Assembly (NCBI GenBank): GCA_016209605.1
Contig: JACQVS010000031.1
Span: forward strand, 1-44,393
Reading direction: 5' to 3'
DNA: 44,393 nucleotides
Source: Planctomycetota bacterium
GTDB lineage: Bacteria; Planctomycetota; UBA8108; JACQVS01
In this document: in pieces, positions 1 to 7,929 of the stretch
Numbering within the stretch: the stretch's first letter is position 1
Layout: every line of letters starts with the position of its first letter
Position numbers and translations under genes: made by a program
The notes under the pieces: generated by a model
What the model saw: the letters and a program-made list of their open reading frames with translations, nothing else
The model's database searches: none
What the model was told of the DNA's origin: nothing

Positions 1-183
1 CTCCTGCAGCGAGCCGGGGAGGCGGAGGCGGCCTTCCAGTTTGCGGTTGAAAAATTGTTCCTGGATCCCCTCATCCCGGGGATCGAGCTGGAAGGCCCAG
101 TCGCCGTCGAGGTCGATGGACGGTTCCGCTCCGGAAGTCAAAAATGGAGCGCTGCCGAGGACTAGGGCGAGCAACGCGCGCAT
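1..183 (-). CDS. GH2-like glycoside hydrolase, N-terminal fragment (runs off the window)
   Basis: Sixty-one codons are readable from an ATG at 183 down to base 1, with no stop, so the gene continues outside the window. The start is preceded by a good GGGAG ribosome binding site. The product begins with a short signal peptide (MRALLALVLGSAPFLTSGA), then a segment with 'LDGDWAFQLDPRDEGI', an 'FF' a few residues on, and 'LRLPGSLQE'. That order is the usual opening of the jelly-roll sugar-binding domain of GH2 enzymes (beta-galactosidase/beta-glucuronidase type). It lies 32 bases downstream of the sodium/sugar symporter on the same strand, so the two probably form a glycoside hydrolysis and uptake operon. 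The catalytic domain is not visible, so substrate cannot be stated. Confidence 0.6.
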   Translation of the reverse strand, partial: MRALLALVLGSAPFLTSGAEPSIDLDGDWAFQLDPRDEGIQEQFFNRKLEGRLRLPGSLQE

Positions 184-215
184 GAAGAACTCCCTTTCTT
201 TACCAGAAGATGATC

Positions 216-1748
216 TTACCAGAAGATGATGAAGAACAAGATAACCGCGGCGATGACCGCGCCGCCGCACAGCTTCACCGCCAGGGGGGCCGGCTCGGGA
301 TCATCCGCCAATTCCAGAATGTGGCGCGGCTCGGGCAGTGGCCGGGCGACCGTGATGGCGAGCATGAGGAGCATCACGGCCGCAAACGTGATCATCATGC
401 GAATCAAGAAGTGCACCTCTCCCAGCCGCCACTGGAGGAGGCCGTAAAAGGGGGCGCTCACCAGAAGAGCCGTCACTCCGGCCGCGGGCGGAGCCCGCCG
501 GGACAGGAAGCTAAAGAGGAAGGCCGCCAGGATGCCGGGAGAGATGTAGCCCTGGAACTCCTGAATGAAATTGAACACCCCCTTGAACTTTTCATGGCCG
601 AGGGAGGGAGCGACCAGGCAGCCGATGGCCACGAAGACCAGGGTCAGGATTCGCCCCATGGCCAGGAGGCGGCCCTGGGAGGCGTCCGGACGGAGGTGGC
701 GCCGGTAGAGGTCCATGGTGAAGACCGTCGAGGCGGAGTTGAGCACCGAGGCGAGGGAGCTGACCACCGCGCCGGCAATGGCGGCGAACATGAAGCCGCG
801 CAGGCCGGCGGGGATGAGCCGTCGCATCAGCAGCGGGTAGGCCTGGTCGGGGGTGTCCAGCTCCTTCCCGTAAAGCTGGCTCGCCATGATGCCGGGGAAA
901 ACGATGGCGAAGGGGACGATCAGCCACAGCGCCCCGGCGAAGATGACCCCCAGCTGGCCTTCCGTGAGCGACTTCGCCGCCAGCGAGCGCTGGGCGATGA
1001 ACTGGTTCAAGCCGCAGTAGTAGAAGATGGGAATCCACATGCCGGCCAGGATGCCGGTCCAGGGGAGGAGGGGATGCTCGGCGGGGAGGACCATGTGCAG
1101 CTTGGCGGCGTTGTGCTCGAAGAAGGCGCCGACGCCGCCGACCGCCCGGAAGCCCAAGGCCATGGTCAGGAGGCCGCCCGCGATCAGCGCCGCCCCCTGG
1201 AAGAGGTCGGCCCAGGCCGCCGCCTTGAGCCCGCCCCAGGTGGTGTAGAGGGCGGCGATGCCGCCGAAGATCCAGATGGACAGGGTCAGGTCGACCCCGA
1301 AAATGGTGGAGGCCGCCAGGCCGCCGGAGTAGAGAACCGCGGTGAGCGTCACCAGGACGTAAACGACCACGGTGTAAACCGCCATGATGGCCCGCGCCGC
1401 CGGGTGGTAGTAGCGCTCGAGGTACTCCGGCATGGTGAAGATGCCGAGGCGCAGGAAGCGCGGCATGAAGGTGAAGGCGATGATGACGATCCCGGCCGCC
1501 CCCGTGAGCTGCCAGGCGCTCACCGCCAGCCCGGCGCTGCCCGCCCCCTGCCCGGCCATGCCGACGAACTGCTCCGTCGAGATGTTCGCCGCCACGATGG
1601 TGAAGCCGATGAGCCACCAGCTCAGGCCGCGGCCGGCAAGGAAGTAGTCGACGCTGCTCTTCCCGGCGCGGCTCTTGTACATGCTGACGCCGACGACCAC
1701 GGCGAAGAATCCCAGGAAGAAGGCGAGGTCGATCCAGTTCAAGCTCAT
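216..1748 (-). CDS. sodium:solute symporter (SSS family), probably sugar
   Basis: A 510-residue inner-membrane protein with about 13-14 hydrophobic helices. The N-terminal 'NWIDLAFFLGFFAVVVGV' helix is followed by 'SSVDYFLAGRGLSWW' and 'AANISTEQFVGMAGQG', the signature of the SSS (SglT/PutP) family and close to the Na+/glucose-galactose branch. Family members import a solute with sodium. I place the start at the ATG at 1748, where the family's first helix begins; a GTG at 1796 is in frame but adds a non-hydrophobic leader and has no ribosome site. The following gene is a GH2-like glycosidase, and a secreted GH99-like protein diverges on the other side, which supports a sugar substrate (inference). 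Confidence 0.88.
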   Translation of the reverse strand: MSLNWIDLAFFLGFFAVVVGVSMYKSRAGKSSVDYFLAGRGLSWWLIGFTIVAANISTEQFVGMAGQGAGSAGLAVSAWQLTGAAGIVIIAFTFMPRFLRLGIFTMPEYLERYYHPAARAIMAVYTVVVYVLVTLTAVLYSGGLAASTIFGVDLTLSIWIFGGIAALYTTWGGLKAAAWADLFQGAALIAGGLLTMALGFRAVGGVGAFFEHNAAKLHMVLPAEHPLLPWTGILAGMWIPIFYYCGLNQFIAQRSLAAKSLTEGQLGVIFAGALWLIVPFAIVFPGIMASQLYGKELDTPDQAYPLLMRRLIPAGLRGFMFAAIAGAVVSSLASVLNSASTVFTMDLYRRHLRPDASQGRLLAMGRILTLVFVAIGCLVAPSLGHEKFKGVFNFIQEFQGYISPGILAAFLFSFLSRRAPPAAGVTALLVSAPFYGLLQWRLGEVHFLIRMMITFAAVMLLMLAITVARPLPEPRHILELADDPEPAPLAVKLCGGAVIAAVILFFIIFW

Positions 1749-1876
1749 GGCGGCATGCTGGCGGAGGCGCGCTGCCGCCGCCGTGATCTGGATCACGGCC
1801 GGAGGAAGGCCCTTCTCCCCAGAATAGGAAGTTTTGATAGAATGGCAAGGACACGTCCCGAACTCGATGAAAGGAG

Positions 1877-3430
1877 ATGAACGTGCTGCGAACGTTTTCG
1901 AAGGCCTTCTTGGTACTCTTGCTGCTGGTTCTCACCTCCGCGGAGGCGAAGCGCCCGGCGCCGCCGGGGCCGCACGTCAAAAAAACCGCCGGGAAGGAGC
2001 TCTTGAAGTCATCCTTTCGCGGCGATCAGCCCATCGCCGGCACGTACTACTTCTACTGGTACGATGCCGACACCAAGGAGCACTTCATCGACGGCGACGG
2101 CACCGACGCGCTCACCGACCATCCCGAGCGTCCCGAGGGCTACAGCTACCGCTCCCCCGACTGGCACTACCGCGAGCTGGTTGACGTGATGGCGGCCGGC
2201 CTCGACTTCGTCCTGCCGGTCTACTGGGGCTATCCAGAGAGCTACGACCAGTGGAGCTTCATCGGCATCCCGCCGCTCGTCGAGGCCTGCCGCCGCCTCG
2301 AGCGCGAGGGGAAGAAGCCGCCCCGGATCGGCCTCTTTTACGACACCTCGACGCTCCAGTGGAACCACCGCGGCTTCCACGCCGACCTCGCAACGCCGGA
2401 GGGGAAGGAGTGGCTGTACGTCTCGGCGCGCGACTTTTTCTCGCTGGTGCCGCCGGACCTGCGAGCGGCCGTTGACGGGCATCCCCTCCTCTGGCTCTAC
2501 TCCGCCGCCTTCGCGAAGAAGCAGGATCCGGCGGCGCTTGACTACCTGCGCTCCGAGTTCGAGAAGGACTTCGGCATCGCGCCGTTCATCGTCAAGGAAG
2601 TCTCCTGGCAGGGGAAGGCCGATGCCGTTTACGCCTGGGGGGCGGCCTTGAAGCCCAACACTTTCGGCATCGGCGCCGTCGGCCCCGGCTACGACCATTC
2701 CGCCGTTCCCGGCCGCGCGCCGCTGGTCCGCGACCGCGAGGGTGGAGCCTTTTACAGCCGCTCGTGGGAGCTCCTGCTCTCGAAAGATCCGCAGAGCCGT
2801 CCCAAGATCGCGGTGGTGGAGACCTGGAACGAGCTGCACGAGGGGACCGAGATCGCGCCCACGAAGGAGCACGGCCGCAAGTACATCGACCTCACCCGCC
2901 AGTACGCCGGCCTGTGGCACGCCGGCAAGCAAGGGGAGCGCGCCGGGCCCTTCGCCAAGGCGAAGGAGGTCGCGGTGGCGCTGGGAGAAAAGAATCGCGA
3001 CCAAGGCCTCGCTCAGAAAGCGGCCGCGGACGGCGCCACCCAGCCGGTCGCTCTCGGCGGGAAGAGCGGCCGGAAGACGGTGCGCTCCGCGAAAGGGGGG
3101 AGCTACATCTACTTCGACGTCGACGACTCGTTTTTCTGCCGGGACCCCGGGGCTCTGGCAGTGGAATTCGTCTACCTCGACAGCGGTCGCGGCGAGGTGC
3201 TCTTCGAGTATGACTCGTCCGATGCCGCGGCGCCGCACCGCGGTGCCTTCAAGCCACTCGCGGCCGCTGCTCTGCAAGGCACGGGGGAGTGGAAGACCGG
3301 CAAGATCACCTTGAAGGATGCCGCTTTCGAGGGGAGATCCAACGGCCATGATTTCCGGTTCTCCGGCCCGGCAGGGGAGCTGGCGCTCCACCGGGTCGCG
3401 GTCAGGAAAATCAGGAATGAAAAAAACTAG
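1877..3430 (+). CDS. secreted DUF5010 / GH99-like protein
   Basis: A 517-residue exported protein. AAGGAG lies 4-9 bases before the ATG and the first 24 residues form a signal peptide (VLLLLVLTSAEA). The mature part has 'GTYYFYWYDADT', 'ELVDVMAAGLDFVLPVYWG', 'RIGLFYDTST' and 'VVETWNELHEGTEIAPT', the pattern of a TIM-barrel of the GH71/GH99-like DUF5010 group, with a likely acidic catalytic residue in ETWNELHEG. The last ~130 residues (from about 395) look like a beta-sandwich carbohydrate-binding domain ('GGSYIYFDVDDSFF'). It sits divergently from the sugar symporter/GH2 pair, suggesting a role in polysaccharide use. The family is unassigned biochemically, so the enzyme activity is inference. 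Confidence 0.65.
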   Translation: MNVLRTFSKAFLVLLLLVLTSAEAKRPAPPGPHVKKTAGKELLKSSFRGDQPIAGTYYFYWYDADTKEHFIDGDGTDALTDHPERPEGYSYRSPDWHYRELVDVMAAGLDFVLPVYWGYPESYDQWSFIGIPPLVEACRRLEREGKKPPRIGLFYDTSTLQWNHRGFHADLATPEGKEWLYVSARDFFSLVPPDLRAAVDGHPLLWLYSAAFAKKQDPAALDYLRSEFEKDFGIAPFIVKEVSWQGKADAVYAWGAALKPNTFGIGAVGPGYDHSAVPGRAPLVRDREGGAFYSRSWELLLSKDPQSRPKIAVVETWNELHEGTEIAPTKEHGRKYIDLTRQYAGLWHAGKQGERAGPFAKAKEVAVALGEKNRDQGLAQKAAADGATQPVALGGKSGRKTVRSAKGGSYIYFDVDDSFFCRDPGALAVEFVYLDSGRGEVLFEYDSSDAAAPHRGAFKPLAAAALQGTGEWKTGKITLKDAAFEGRSNGHDFRFSGPAGELALHRVAVRKIRNEKN

Positions 3431-3450
3431 TGACCGTCACTGGTTTTTTT
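3421..3450. terminator. bidirectional terminator shared by two convergent genes
   Basis: A near-perfect palindrome: a run of A, CTAGTGAC, GTCACTGG, then a run of T. The stem is about 13 bp with one mismatch and a tiny loop, and it has a T-tract on either strand, so it can end transcription both ways. The TAG stop of the plus-strand gene (3428-3430) and the TAA stop of the minus-strand cytochrome gene (3449-3451) both lie in or at the edge of the stem. Confidence 0.8.
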
Positions 3451-4486
3451 ACGGGCACTCTATCGGCGGCTTCCCCGTGCGGACTTGCTCCCTCGTGGCC
3501 AGGATGAACGAGACCAGGTGCTCCACCTGCGCGTCCGAGATCTTGTCTTTCGACCAGAAGGGCATGATCCCTCCTATCAAAATGTCTCCGTAGACGGTTC
3601 CGATGGGGCCGCTGAGGCGGATCTTTTTCCGCAGCTCATCCGGATTGTCTCGAATAGGGTCGATGGGATCGAACGGCGGCTGGGCGATGTCCAGGAGAGT
3701 ATCGGTTCCCGGGATGGCGGTGCCGACGGCGTTTTTCCCATGGCAGGCCATGCACGAGCGGTTGAAGAGCTCGCAGCCCTTGGCCGCATCGCCGGTGGCC
3801 GGTCCCGTCTTCGCCGGCGGGCTGATTTCAAACACCAAGGCCGGCGCCGGATCGGGCGGGGACTGGCTCTCCAGGTAAGCCATCAGATCCTTGAATTCCT
3901 GGGCGTTCTCAGACCACACATCGGCCAGCATCCAATCCGTCCGGCAGACATTGGCGGCGCCGAGGAAGTTGGCGCGCTGTCCTCCTTTATAATTGGGCCG
4001 CCGCAGAGCATCAAAGAGGCTGTAGCCGGGAAGCAGGATGTCGGACTGGCTGTCCGGGACGGGGTGATGGCAGCTCGAGCAGGCGTAGGAGCTGAACTCA
4101 ACGGCGGTTTTGTAAACCATCTGGCCTCGCGCCACCGCTCGAGGATCGAGGCCGCGGCAGGCTAGCAGATCCGCCGGAGTGAGCGGCTCGATCGTGCCCA
4201 ATCCCAGGAAGAGGAAGCTCAGGAGGTTGACGGCGTCGGTGACGTCGACGACGCCGCTTGAGTCCACGTCGGCGATCGGCTCGCAGGCTGGAGGCGTGCC
4301 GCCCAGGAAAAGGAAGGTGAGGATGAAGATGGCATCGGTGATGTCGCGGTCACCGGTGTTGTCGGCGTTGCCGCGGACGAACTCGGCGGCCGGCGCGACG
4401 GCCGGCCAGGACGGGCCCACCAGGATCAACGAAGCTCCCAGGAAGAGGGAAATCCACGACCGCGAGCCAAGTCTTTTCTCGAACAT
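3449..4486 (-). CDS. diheme cytochrome c with N-terminal dockerin-like module
   Basis: A 345-residue exported protein. The signal peptide spans about residues 1-34 (to PAAEF). Residues ~38-100 form a paired EF-hand-like dockerin module ('DNTGDRDITDAIFILTFLF' then 'DVDSSGVVDVTDAVNLLSF'). Two c-type heme sites follow, CSSCH near residue 137 and CMACH near residue 245, so electron transfer outside the cytoplasm is expected. The second heme region is the usual single-domain cytochrome c layout ('GCELFNRSCMACHGKNAVG'). Start: ATG at 4486 behind AGGAAAGG. No redox partner is encoded nearby. A calcium-binding-like module ahead of a cytochrome is unusual; whether it anchors or binds partners is unknown. 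Confidence 0.8.
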   Translation of the reverse strand: MFEKRLGSRSWISLFLGASLILVGPSWPAVAPAAEFVRGNADNTGDRDITDAIFILTFLFLGGTPPACEPIADVDSSGVVDVTDAVNLLSFLFLGLGTIEPLTPADLLACRGLDPRAVARGQMVYKTAVEFSSYACSSCHHPVPDSQSDILLPGYSLFDALRRPNYKGGQRANFLGAANVCRTDWMLADVWSENAQEFKDLMAYLESQSPPDPAPALVFEISPPAKTGPATGDAAKGCELFNRSCMACHGKNAVGTAIPGTDTLLDIAQPPFDPIDPIRDNPDELRKKIRLSGPIGTVYGDILIGGIMPFWSKDKISDAQVEHLVSFILATREQVRTGKPPIECP

Positions 4487-4565
4487 ATCGAAAACCTTTC
4501 CTCGATAGAAAACATTTGGTCGCTCAGTCCCTCTTTAACCTCCGACGCTGAAGGCGATGGTTACA

Positions 4566-4594
4566 AGAGTAGGGGTCGGAGACGCCCGTGTCAA
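4566..4594 (-). promoter_or_regulatory. possible promoter for the cytochrome gene
   Basis: On the minus strand a perfect TTGACA (4594-4589) is followed after 17 bp by TACTCT (4571-4566), a weak -10 match. It lies ~80 bases ahead of the cytochrome start. The -35 is convincing and the -10 is not. Confidence 0.35.
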
Positions 4595-4689
4595 CCTTGA
4601 GCTAAAAATTTCTTTGGAAAGGCAAAGACCTTCCTTTTAATCAGGCCAAACTTTACAATAAACGGTGTCGGTTGCTAGACACGGTTAAA

Positions 4690-4739
4690 GTCAGTTGCAC
4701 ATTGGCACGCCGCAGACGCCGCGCCAATGTGCAACTGAC
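4690..4739. repeat. perfect 17-bp inverted repeat upstream of the NYN gene
   Basis: GTCAGTTGCACATTGGC (4690-4706) and its exact reverse complement (4723-4739) are separated by 16 GC-rich bases. The repeat ends 16 bases before the ATG of the NYN/cold-shock gene. It could be an operator, or, if transcription starts upstream (a TTTACA is at 4652-4657), a strong hairpin in the 5' leader of a gene whose product is expected to bind and cut RNA. Confidence 0.85.
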
Positions 4740-4742
4740 AAA

Positions 4743-4748
4743 TATAAT
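4743..4748 (+). promoter_or_regulatory. TATAAT -10 box just ahead of the NYN start codon
   Basis: A consensus TATAAT lies seven bases before the ATG at 4756. Transcription from it would begin at or next to the ATG, giving a leaderless mRNA. No -35 box is recognisable; the -35 position falls in the right arm of the inverted repeat, so an activator or repressor bound there could control it. The placement is exact, the function is inference. Confidence 0.4.
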
Positions 4749-4755
4749 AATTCTC

Positions 4756-5514
4756 ATGCTGAAAGTCGGAATTTACGTCGACAGCCTGAACATCATGATG
4801 AACGGCGGCTACGGCATCCGCTACGATGTCCTCTACCGATATGCCGAGCTGCAAGGGCCGGTGCTGCGCGCCAACGCCTACCTGTGCGAGGACCGCGACC
4901 GCAAGAAGGACGACTCCGAGTACCGCTCCAAGATCACCCTCTACCACAAGCGCCTCCGGCAGTGCGGCTTCAAGGTGCTGGTGGTGCCGATCCAGAAGTA
5001 CCTGGGCGAGAACAACGAAACCCTGCTCAAGGCCAACGTCGACATGGATCTAGCTCTCGACGTCATCCAGCAGGGGAAGGCCCTCGAGCGCATCCTGCTC
5101 CTCTCCGGCGACGGGGATTTCGCCCGCCTGGTTGAGATGGTGCAGAACTACGGCTGCCGGGTGGAAGTGCTGGCGTTTCAAAGCGTCAGCACGCGCCTCG
5201 CCGCGGCCGCCGACGTCTACACCAACGGGTACCTGGTGCCGGGGCTCCTGCCCACGCCCTCGCCCGACATCCAGCGCGGCGTGCTGGTTCGCTACAACAG
5301 CGAAAAGGGATTCGGCTTCCTGCGCTGTTTCCAGTTCGCCGCGAGCGGCCTGACGCCCCAGGAGATTTTTTTCCACGTCAGCGAAGTCGACAACCAGGAG
5401 GCCCTGGTGTCGGAGCGCTTCACCCCGATCTTCGAGTTCAAGACCGCCGAGGGGGAGGAGGGGAAGCCGCGGGCGGTGGAGCTGCGCTGCATCTCCCAGG
5501 ACAGCAACCTGTAA
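4756..5514 (+). CDS. NYN-domain (LabA/DUF88-type) nuclease fused to a cold-shock domain
   Basis: A 252-residue protein. Residues 1-165 match the NYN/PIN-like fold of LabA/DUF88 proteins: 'VGIYVDSLN' (first acidic residue), 'KANVDMDLALDV' (central acids) and 'LLSGDGDFARLVE' (last acids), so the metal-binding aspartates of a ribonuclease are present. Residues ~170-245 are cold-shock-like, with RNP1-like 'EKGFGFLRC' and RNP2-like 'EIFFHVSEV', meaning single-stranded RNA/DNA binding. The expected role is cytoplasmic RNA cleavage or processing; the target is unknown. I chose the ATG at 4756 because the conserved domain begins there; an in-frame TTG at 4672 would translate through the inverted repeat. 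No ribosome binding site is visible, in keeping with a leaderless transcript. Confidence 0.8.
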   Translation: MLKVGIYVDSLNIMMNGGYGIRYDVLYRYAELQGPVLRANAYLCEDRDRKKDDSEYRSKITLYHKRLRQCGFKVLVVPIQKYLGENNETLLKANVDMDLALDVIQQGKALERILLLSGDGDFARLVEMVQNYGCRVEVLAFQSVSTRLAAAADVYTNGYLVPGLLPTPSPDIQRGVLVRYNSEKGFGFLRCFQFAASGLTPQEIFFHVSEVDNQEALVSERFTPIFEFKTAEGEEGKPRAVELRCISQDSNL

Positions 5515-5523
5515 TCGGAAAGC

Positions 5524-6657
5524 TCACAGAAGCCCCCTCAAACGCTTCCAGGACGCGATCAGCAGGTCCGCCGCCCGATCCACCTCCTCCATGCTGCTCG
5601 GCCGCCCCACCGACAGCCGTACCGCGCCGCGGCCGCTCTCCGGCGCGACCCCCATGGCCTCGAGGACCGGCGACAGCCGGACCTCTCCAGAATGGCATGC
5701 CGAGCCCGTGGAGGCTGCCACCTCCGGCGTCGCCTCGAGCAGCTCGGCGCCGGTGACCTCCGGAAAACCGAGGTTGAGGGTGTTGGGGAGGCGCCGCGCC
5801 GCATAGCCATGCAGGACCAGTCCTGGAATTTCCGCCTCCAGCCGCCGGTGCAGGCGGTCGCGCCCGGCCTGGAGGCGCTCCGCCGCGGTCTCCAGGTCCT
5901 CGGTGACCAGGCGGAGCGCCAGCGCCAGCCCGGCGATCTGATGGGTGGCCTCGGTGCCGGCGCGCCGGCCGCGCTCGTGGCCGGCGCCGTGGATGAGCGG
6001 CTCGAGCGCCACCCCATCGCGCGCGTAAAGAAGCCCGGCCCCCTTGGGGGCGTAGAGCTTGTGGCCGGCCGCGGTGAGCAAGTCGGCGCCCAGCCTCCCC
6101 ACCTCCACCGGCACCTTCCCCACCGATTGGGCGGCATCGGCGTGCACCGGGATGCCCCGCTGGCGCGCCACGGCGCCGATCTCTTCAATCGGCTGCAAGG
6201 TGCCGGTCTCGTTGTTGGCGTGCTGGATGGTGATGAGGATGGTGTCGGCGGTGATAGCTTTCTCGACCGCGGCGGGATCGACCCGGCCGGCGGGGTCGAC
6301 CGGCAGCAAGGTGACGCGGAAGCCGTGCTTCTCAAGGAAGCGGAGCGGCTCGAGCACCGAGGGATGCTCGGTCTTTTGCGAGATGATATGCCCGCGGCCG
6401 CGGTTCCACGCCACGCCCTTGATGGCGAGGTTGTTTGCCTCGCTGCCGCCGCTGGTGAAGATGATCTCCCGCGGCCGGGCTCCCAGAGCCCGCGCGGCCT
6501 CGGCCCGCGCCTCCTCGATCAGGTCGTGGGCCTCCCGGCCCTCGGCGTGGGCGCTCGAGGGGTTGCCGAAGAGCGTGAACAGCACCCGGTTCATGAAGGC
6601 CGCCACCTGAGGGTGGACCGGCGTGGTGGCGTTGTAGTCGAGATAAATCGGCCGCAT
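5524..6657 (-). CDS. cysteine desulfurase / selenocysteine-lyase-like PLP enzyme
   Basis: A 377-residue class V aminotransferase-fold enzyme that takes sulfur (or selenium) from cysteine (or selenocysteine) for cofactor assembly in the cytoplasm. It opens with 'IYLDYNATTPVHPQV', followed by 'FGNPSSAH', 'FTSGGSEANN' and 'HADAAQSVGK'. The PLP lysine is in 'TAAGHKLYAPKGAG', and the catalytic cysteine is in 'STGSACHSGEVRLSPVL'. The GSACHSG...SPVL...GAVRLSVGR ending is closer to eukaryotic-type selenocysteine lyase and its bacterial cousins than to IscS, which has SACTS. No scaffold protein gene (iscU/sufU) is adjacent. It converges with the NYN gene with a nine-base gap and diverges from the HAD gene. 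Confidence 0.9.
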   Translation of the reverse strand: MRPIYLDYNATTPVHPQVAAFMNRVLFTLFGNPSSAHAEGREAHDLIEEARAEAARALGARPREIIFTSGGSEANNLAIKGVAWNRGRGHIISQKTEHPSVLEPLRFLEKHGFRVTLLPVDPAGRVDPAAVEKAITADTILITIQHANNETGTLQPIEEIGAVARQRGIPVHADAAQSVGKVPVEVGRLGADLLTAAGHKLYAPKGAGLLYARDGVALEPLIHGAGHERGRRAGTEATHQIAGLALALRLVTEDLETAAERLQAGRDRLHRRLEAEIPGLVLHGYAARRLPNTLNLGFPEVTGAELLEATPEVAASTGSACHSGEVRLSPVLEAMGVAPESGRGAVRLSVGRPSSMEEVDRAADLLIASWKRLRGLL

Positions 6658-6756
6658 GAGATCTATTACGCAGAAATCCTTTTACGCTTGAGAAACCGCT
6701 CGATATGATATGCATAATTCACCATTGAAATCATCTAAAAAGCTCCAATTGTCGTG

Positions 6757-7479
6757 ATGAAGCAGATCCGCACCGTCTACTTCGATGTGGGGGGGACGAT
6801 CCTCACCGCCTATCCCTCGGTGGGGGAGATTTACGCCCGCTCCGCCCGCCCCAAGGGCTATCGCGTCGACCCGCGGGCCATCGATCGCAACTTCAAGGCG
6901 GCGTGGAAACAGAGCCAGGCGAGGCGGCAAGCAGAGGGGTACGCCTGCGACGATGCCGTCCTGCGCGCCGAGTGGCGGCGCGTCGTCATCGACAGCTTCG
7001 CGGATCTGGTGCCGCGAGCGGTGGTGGAGGAGATCTTCGACGACCTCTACGAGCGCTTCTGCCTCCCCGATGCCTGGAAGGTCGCCGACGGGGCTGTCGA
7101 GACCTTCGAGGAGCTGACCCGCCACGGCGTGCGCCTGGGGATCCTCTCCAACTGGGACTCCCGCCTCGAGGAGACGCTGCGCCGGCTGGAGGTGCTAGAC
7201 TTCTTCGAGCATCTGGTGATCTCCTTCCAGGTTGGCGTCGAGAAGCCGCACCCCAAAATTTTCCGGGAAGCCATCCGGATCGCAGGCATCGCGCCGGAGG
7301 AGATCCTCCACGTCGGCGATTCCTTCGAAGGAGACATCCAGCCGGCGCTCGCGCTGGGGCTGAAAGCCTTGTGGATCAGCGGCGAGAACGGCCAGTCACC
7401 CGCCGCCGAGCCGGAGCCGGCGTGGGGGGAAGTGCCCGCCTTCACGAACGTTCTGTCCTATATTCAACGGTTCTGGTGA
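6757..7479 (+). CDS. HAD-superfamily hydrolase (subclass IA, HDHD3-like)
   Basis: A 240-residue cytoplasmic phosphatase-like protein. Motif I is 'TVYFDVGGTIL': the nucleophile Asp is present but the usual second Asp (DxD) is Gly, as in the HDHD3/REG-2-like branch. Motif II is 'LGILSNWDSRLEE', motif III the Lys in 'VGVEKPHPKIF', and motif IV 'HVGDSFEGDIQPA'. A helical cap lies at ~residues 20-100. Substrate unknown; without the second Asp the acid/base step must be done differently or activity is weak. The GTG at 6754 directly precedes the ATG at 6757; neither has a clear ribosome site. It diverges from the desulfurase across 100 bp. Confidence 0.8.
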   Translation: MKQIRTVYFDVGGTILTAYPSVGEIYARSARPKGYRVDPRAIDRNFKAAWKQSQARRQAEGYACDDAVLRAEWRRVVIDSFADLVPRAVVEEIFDDLYERFCLPDAWKVADGAVETFEELTRHGVRLGILSNWDSRLEETLRRLEVLDFFEHLVISFQVGVEKPHPKIFREAIRIAGIAPEEILHVGDSFEGDIQPALALGLKALWISGENGQSPAAEPEPAWGEVPAFTNVLSYIQRFW

Positions 7480-7929
7480 TCCAGGGGAAATGGAAGGCTG
7501 ACATAGAGAGGGCCGGCTAAGGTTGTTTGGGTCGAAAGGGTAGGGTTGGAGTTGGGTGAGATTTAAGCCGGCCCTTAATTGATAATTATGAACCAGGCCG
7601 CAGGTGACTTCAAGGAGTTTTTTAAAAATTTCCAAGATTTTTACAGAGCACTGGTTTAAAAACGTAACTTGTTGATATTTAATTTCTTATAAAATCCCAG
7701 AGGCCCGTAAAAAACAGCCTGGCGAAAAAAATGCCGGCCAAAATGGGATCAAAAGGGTCCTAAAAAGTAATCCACCACCCCCTCCAGAGCAAACTCCGAG
7801 CTCCACCTGATAAACTAGTGGCGGGGGAGGGGAATTTGCTGTTAAAATTCCTTTCTTTTTAGCCGAACTTTTTACCAGTAAAGTATTTAACCTTTTCGCT
7901 CGTTTTCTCCCCGAATTGACGAAGAGTTT
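7480..7929. other. 450-bp gene-free, AT-rich leader ahead of the threonine operon
   Basis: No coding region is convincing here. AGGGCCGGCT (7509-7518) and its exact reverse complement (7566-7575) form a widely spaced inverted repeat followed by an AT-rich stretch, a possible terminator for the HAD gene. A C-rich block around 7770-7783 can pair imperfectly with a G-rich block around 7818-7832, a hairpin ~95 bases before hom. Several A/T tracts set the composition apart from its neighbours. I found no Thr/Ile-rich leader peptide. Confidence 0.5.

Noticed and set aside
1814..1843. Promoter for the DUF5010 gene (TAGAAT at 1838-1843)
   Set aside because: The -10 is good but no -35 is visible at any usual spacing, so I did not list it.
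7733..7765. Short leader peptide (ATG at 7731, ten codons) as a threonine attenuator
   Set aside because: It reads MPAKMGSKGS, with no Thr or Ile codons, and no ribosome site precedes it.
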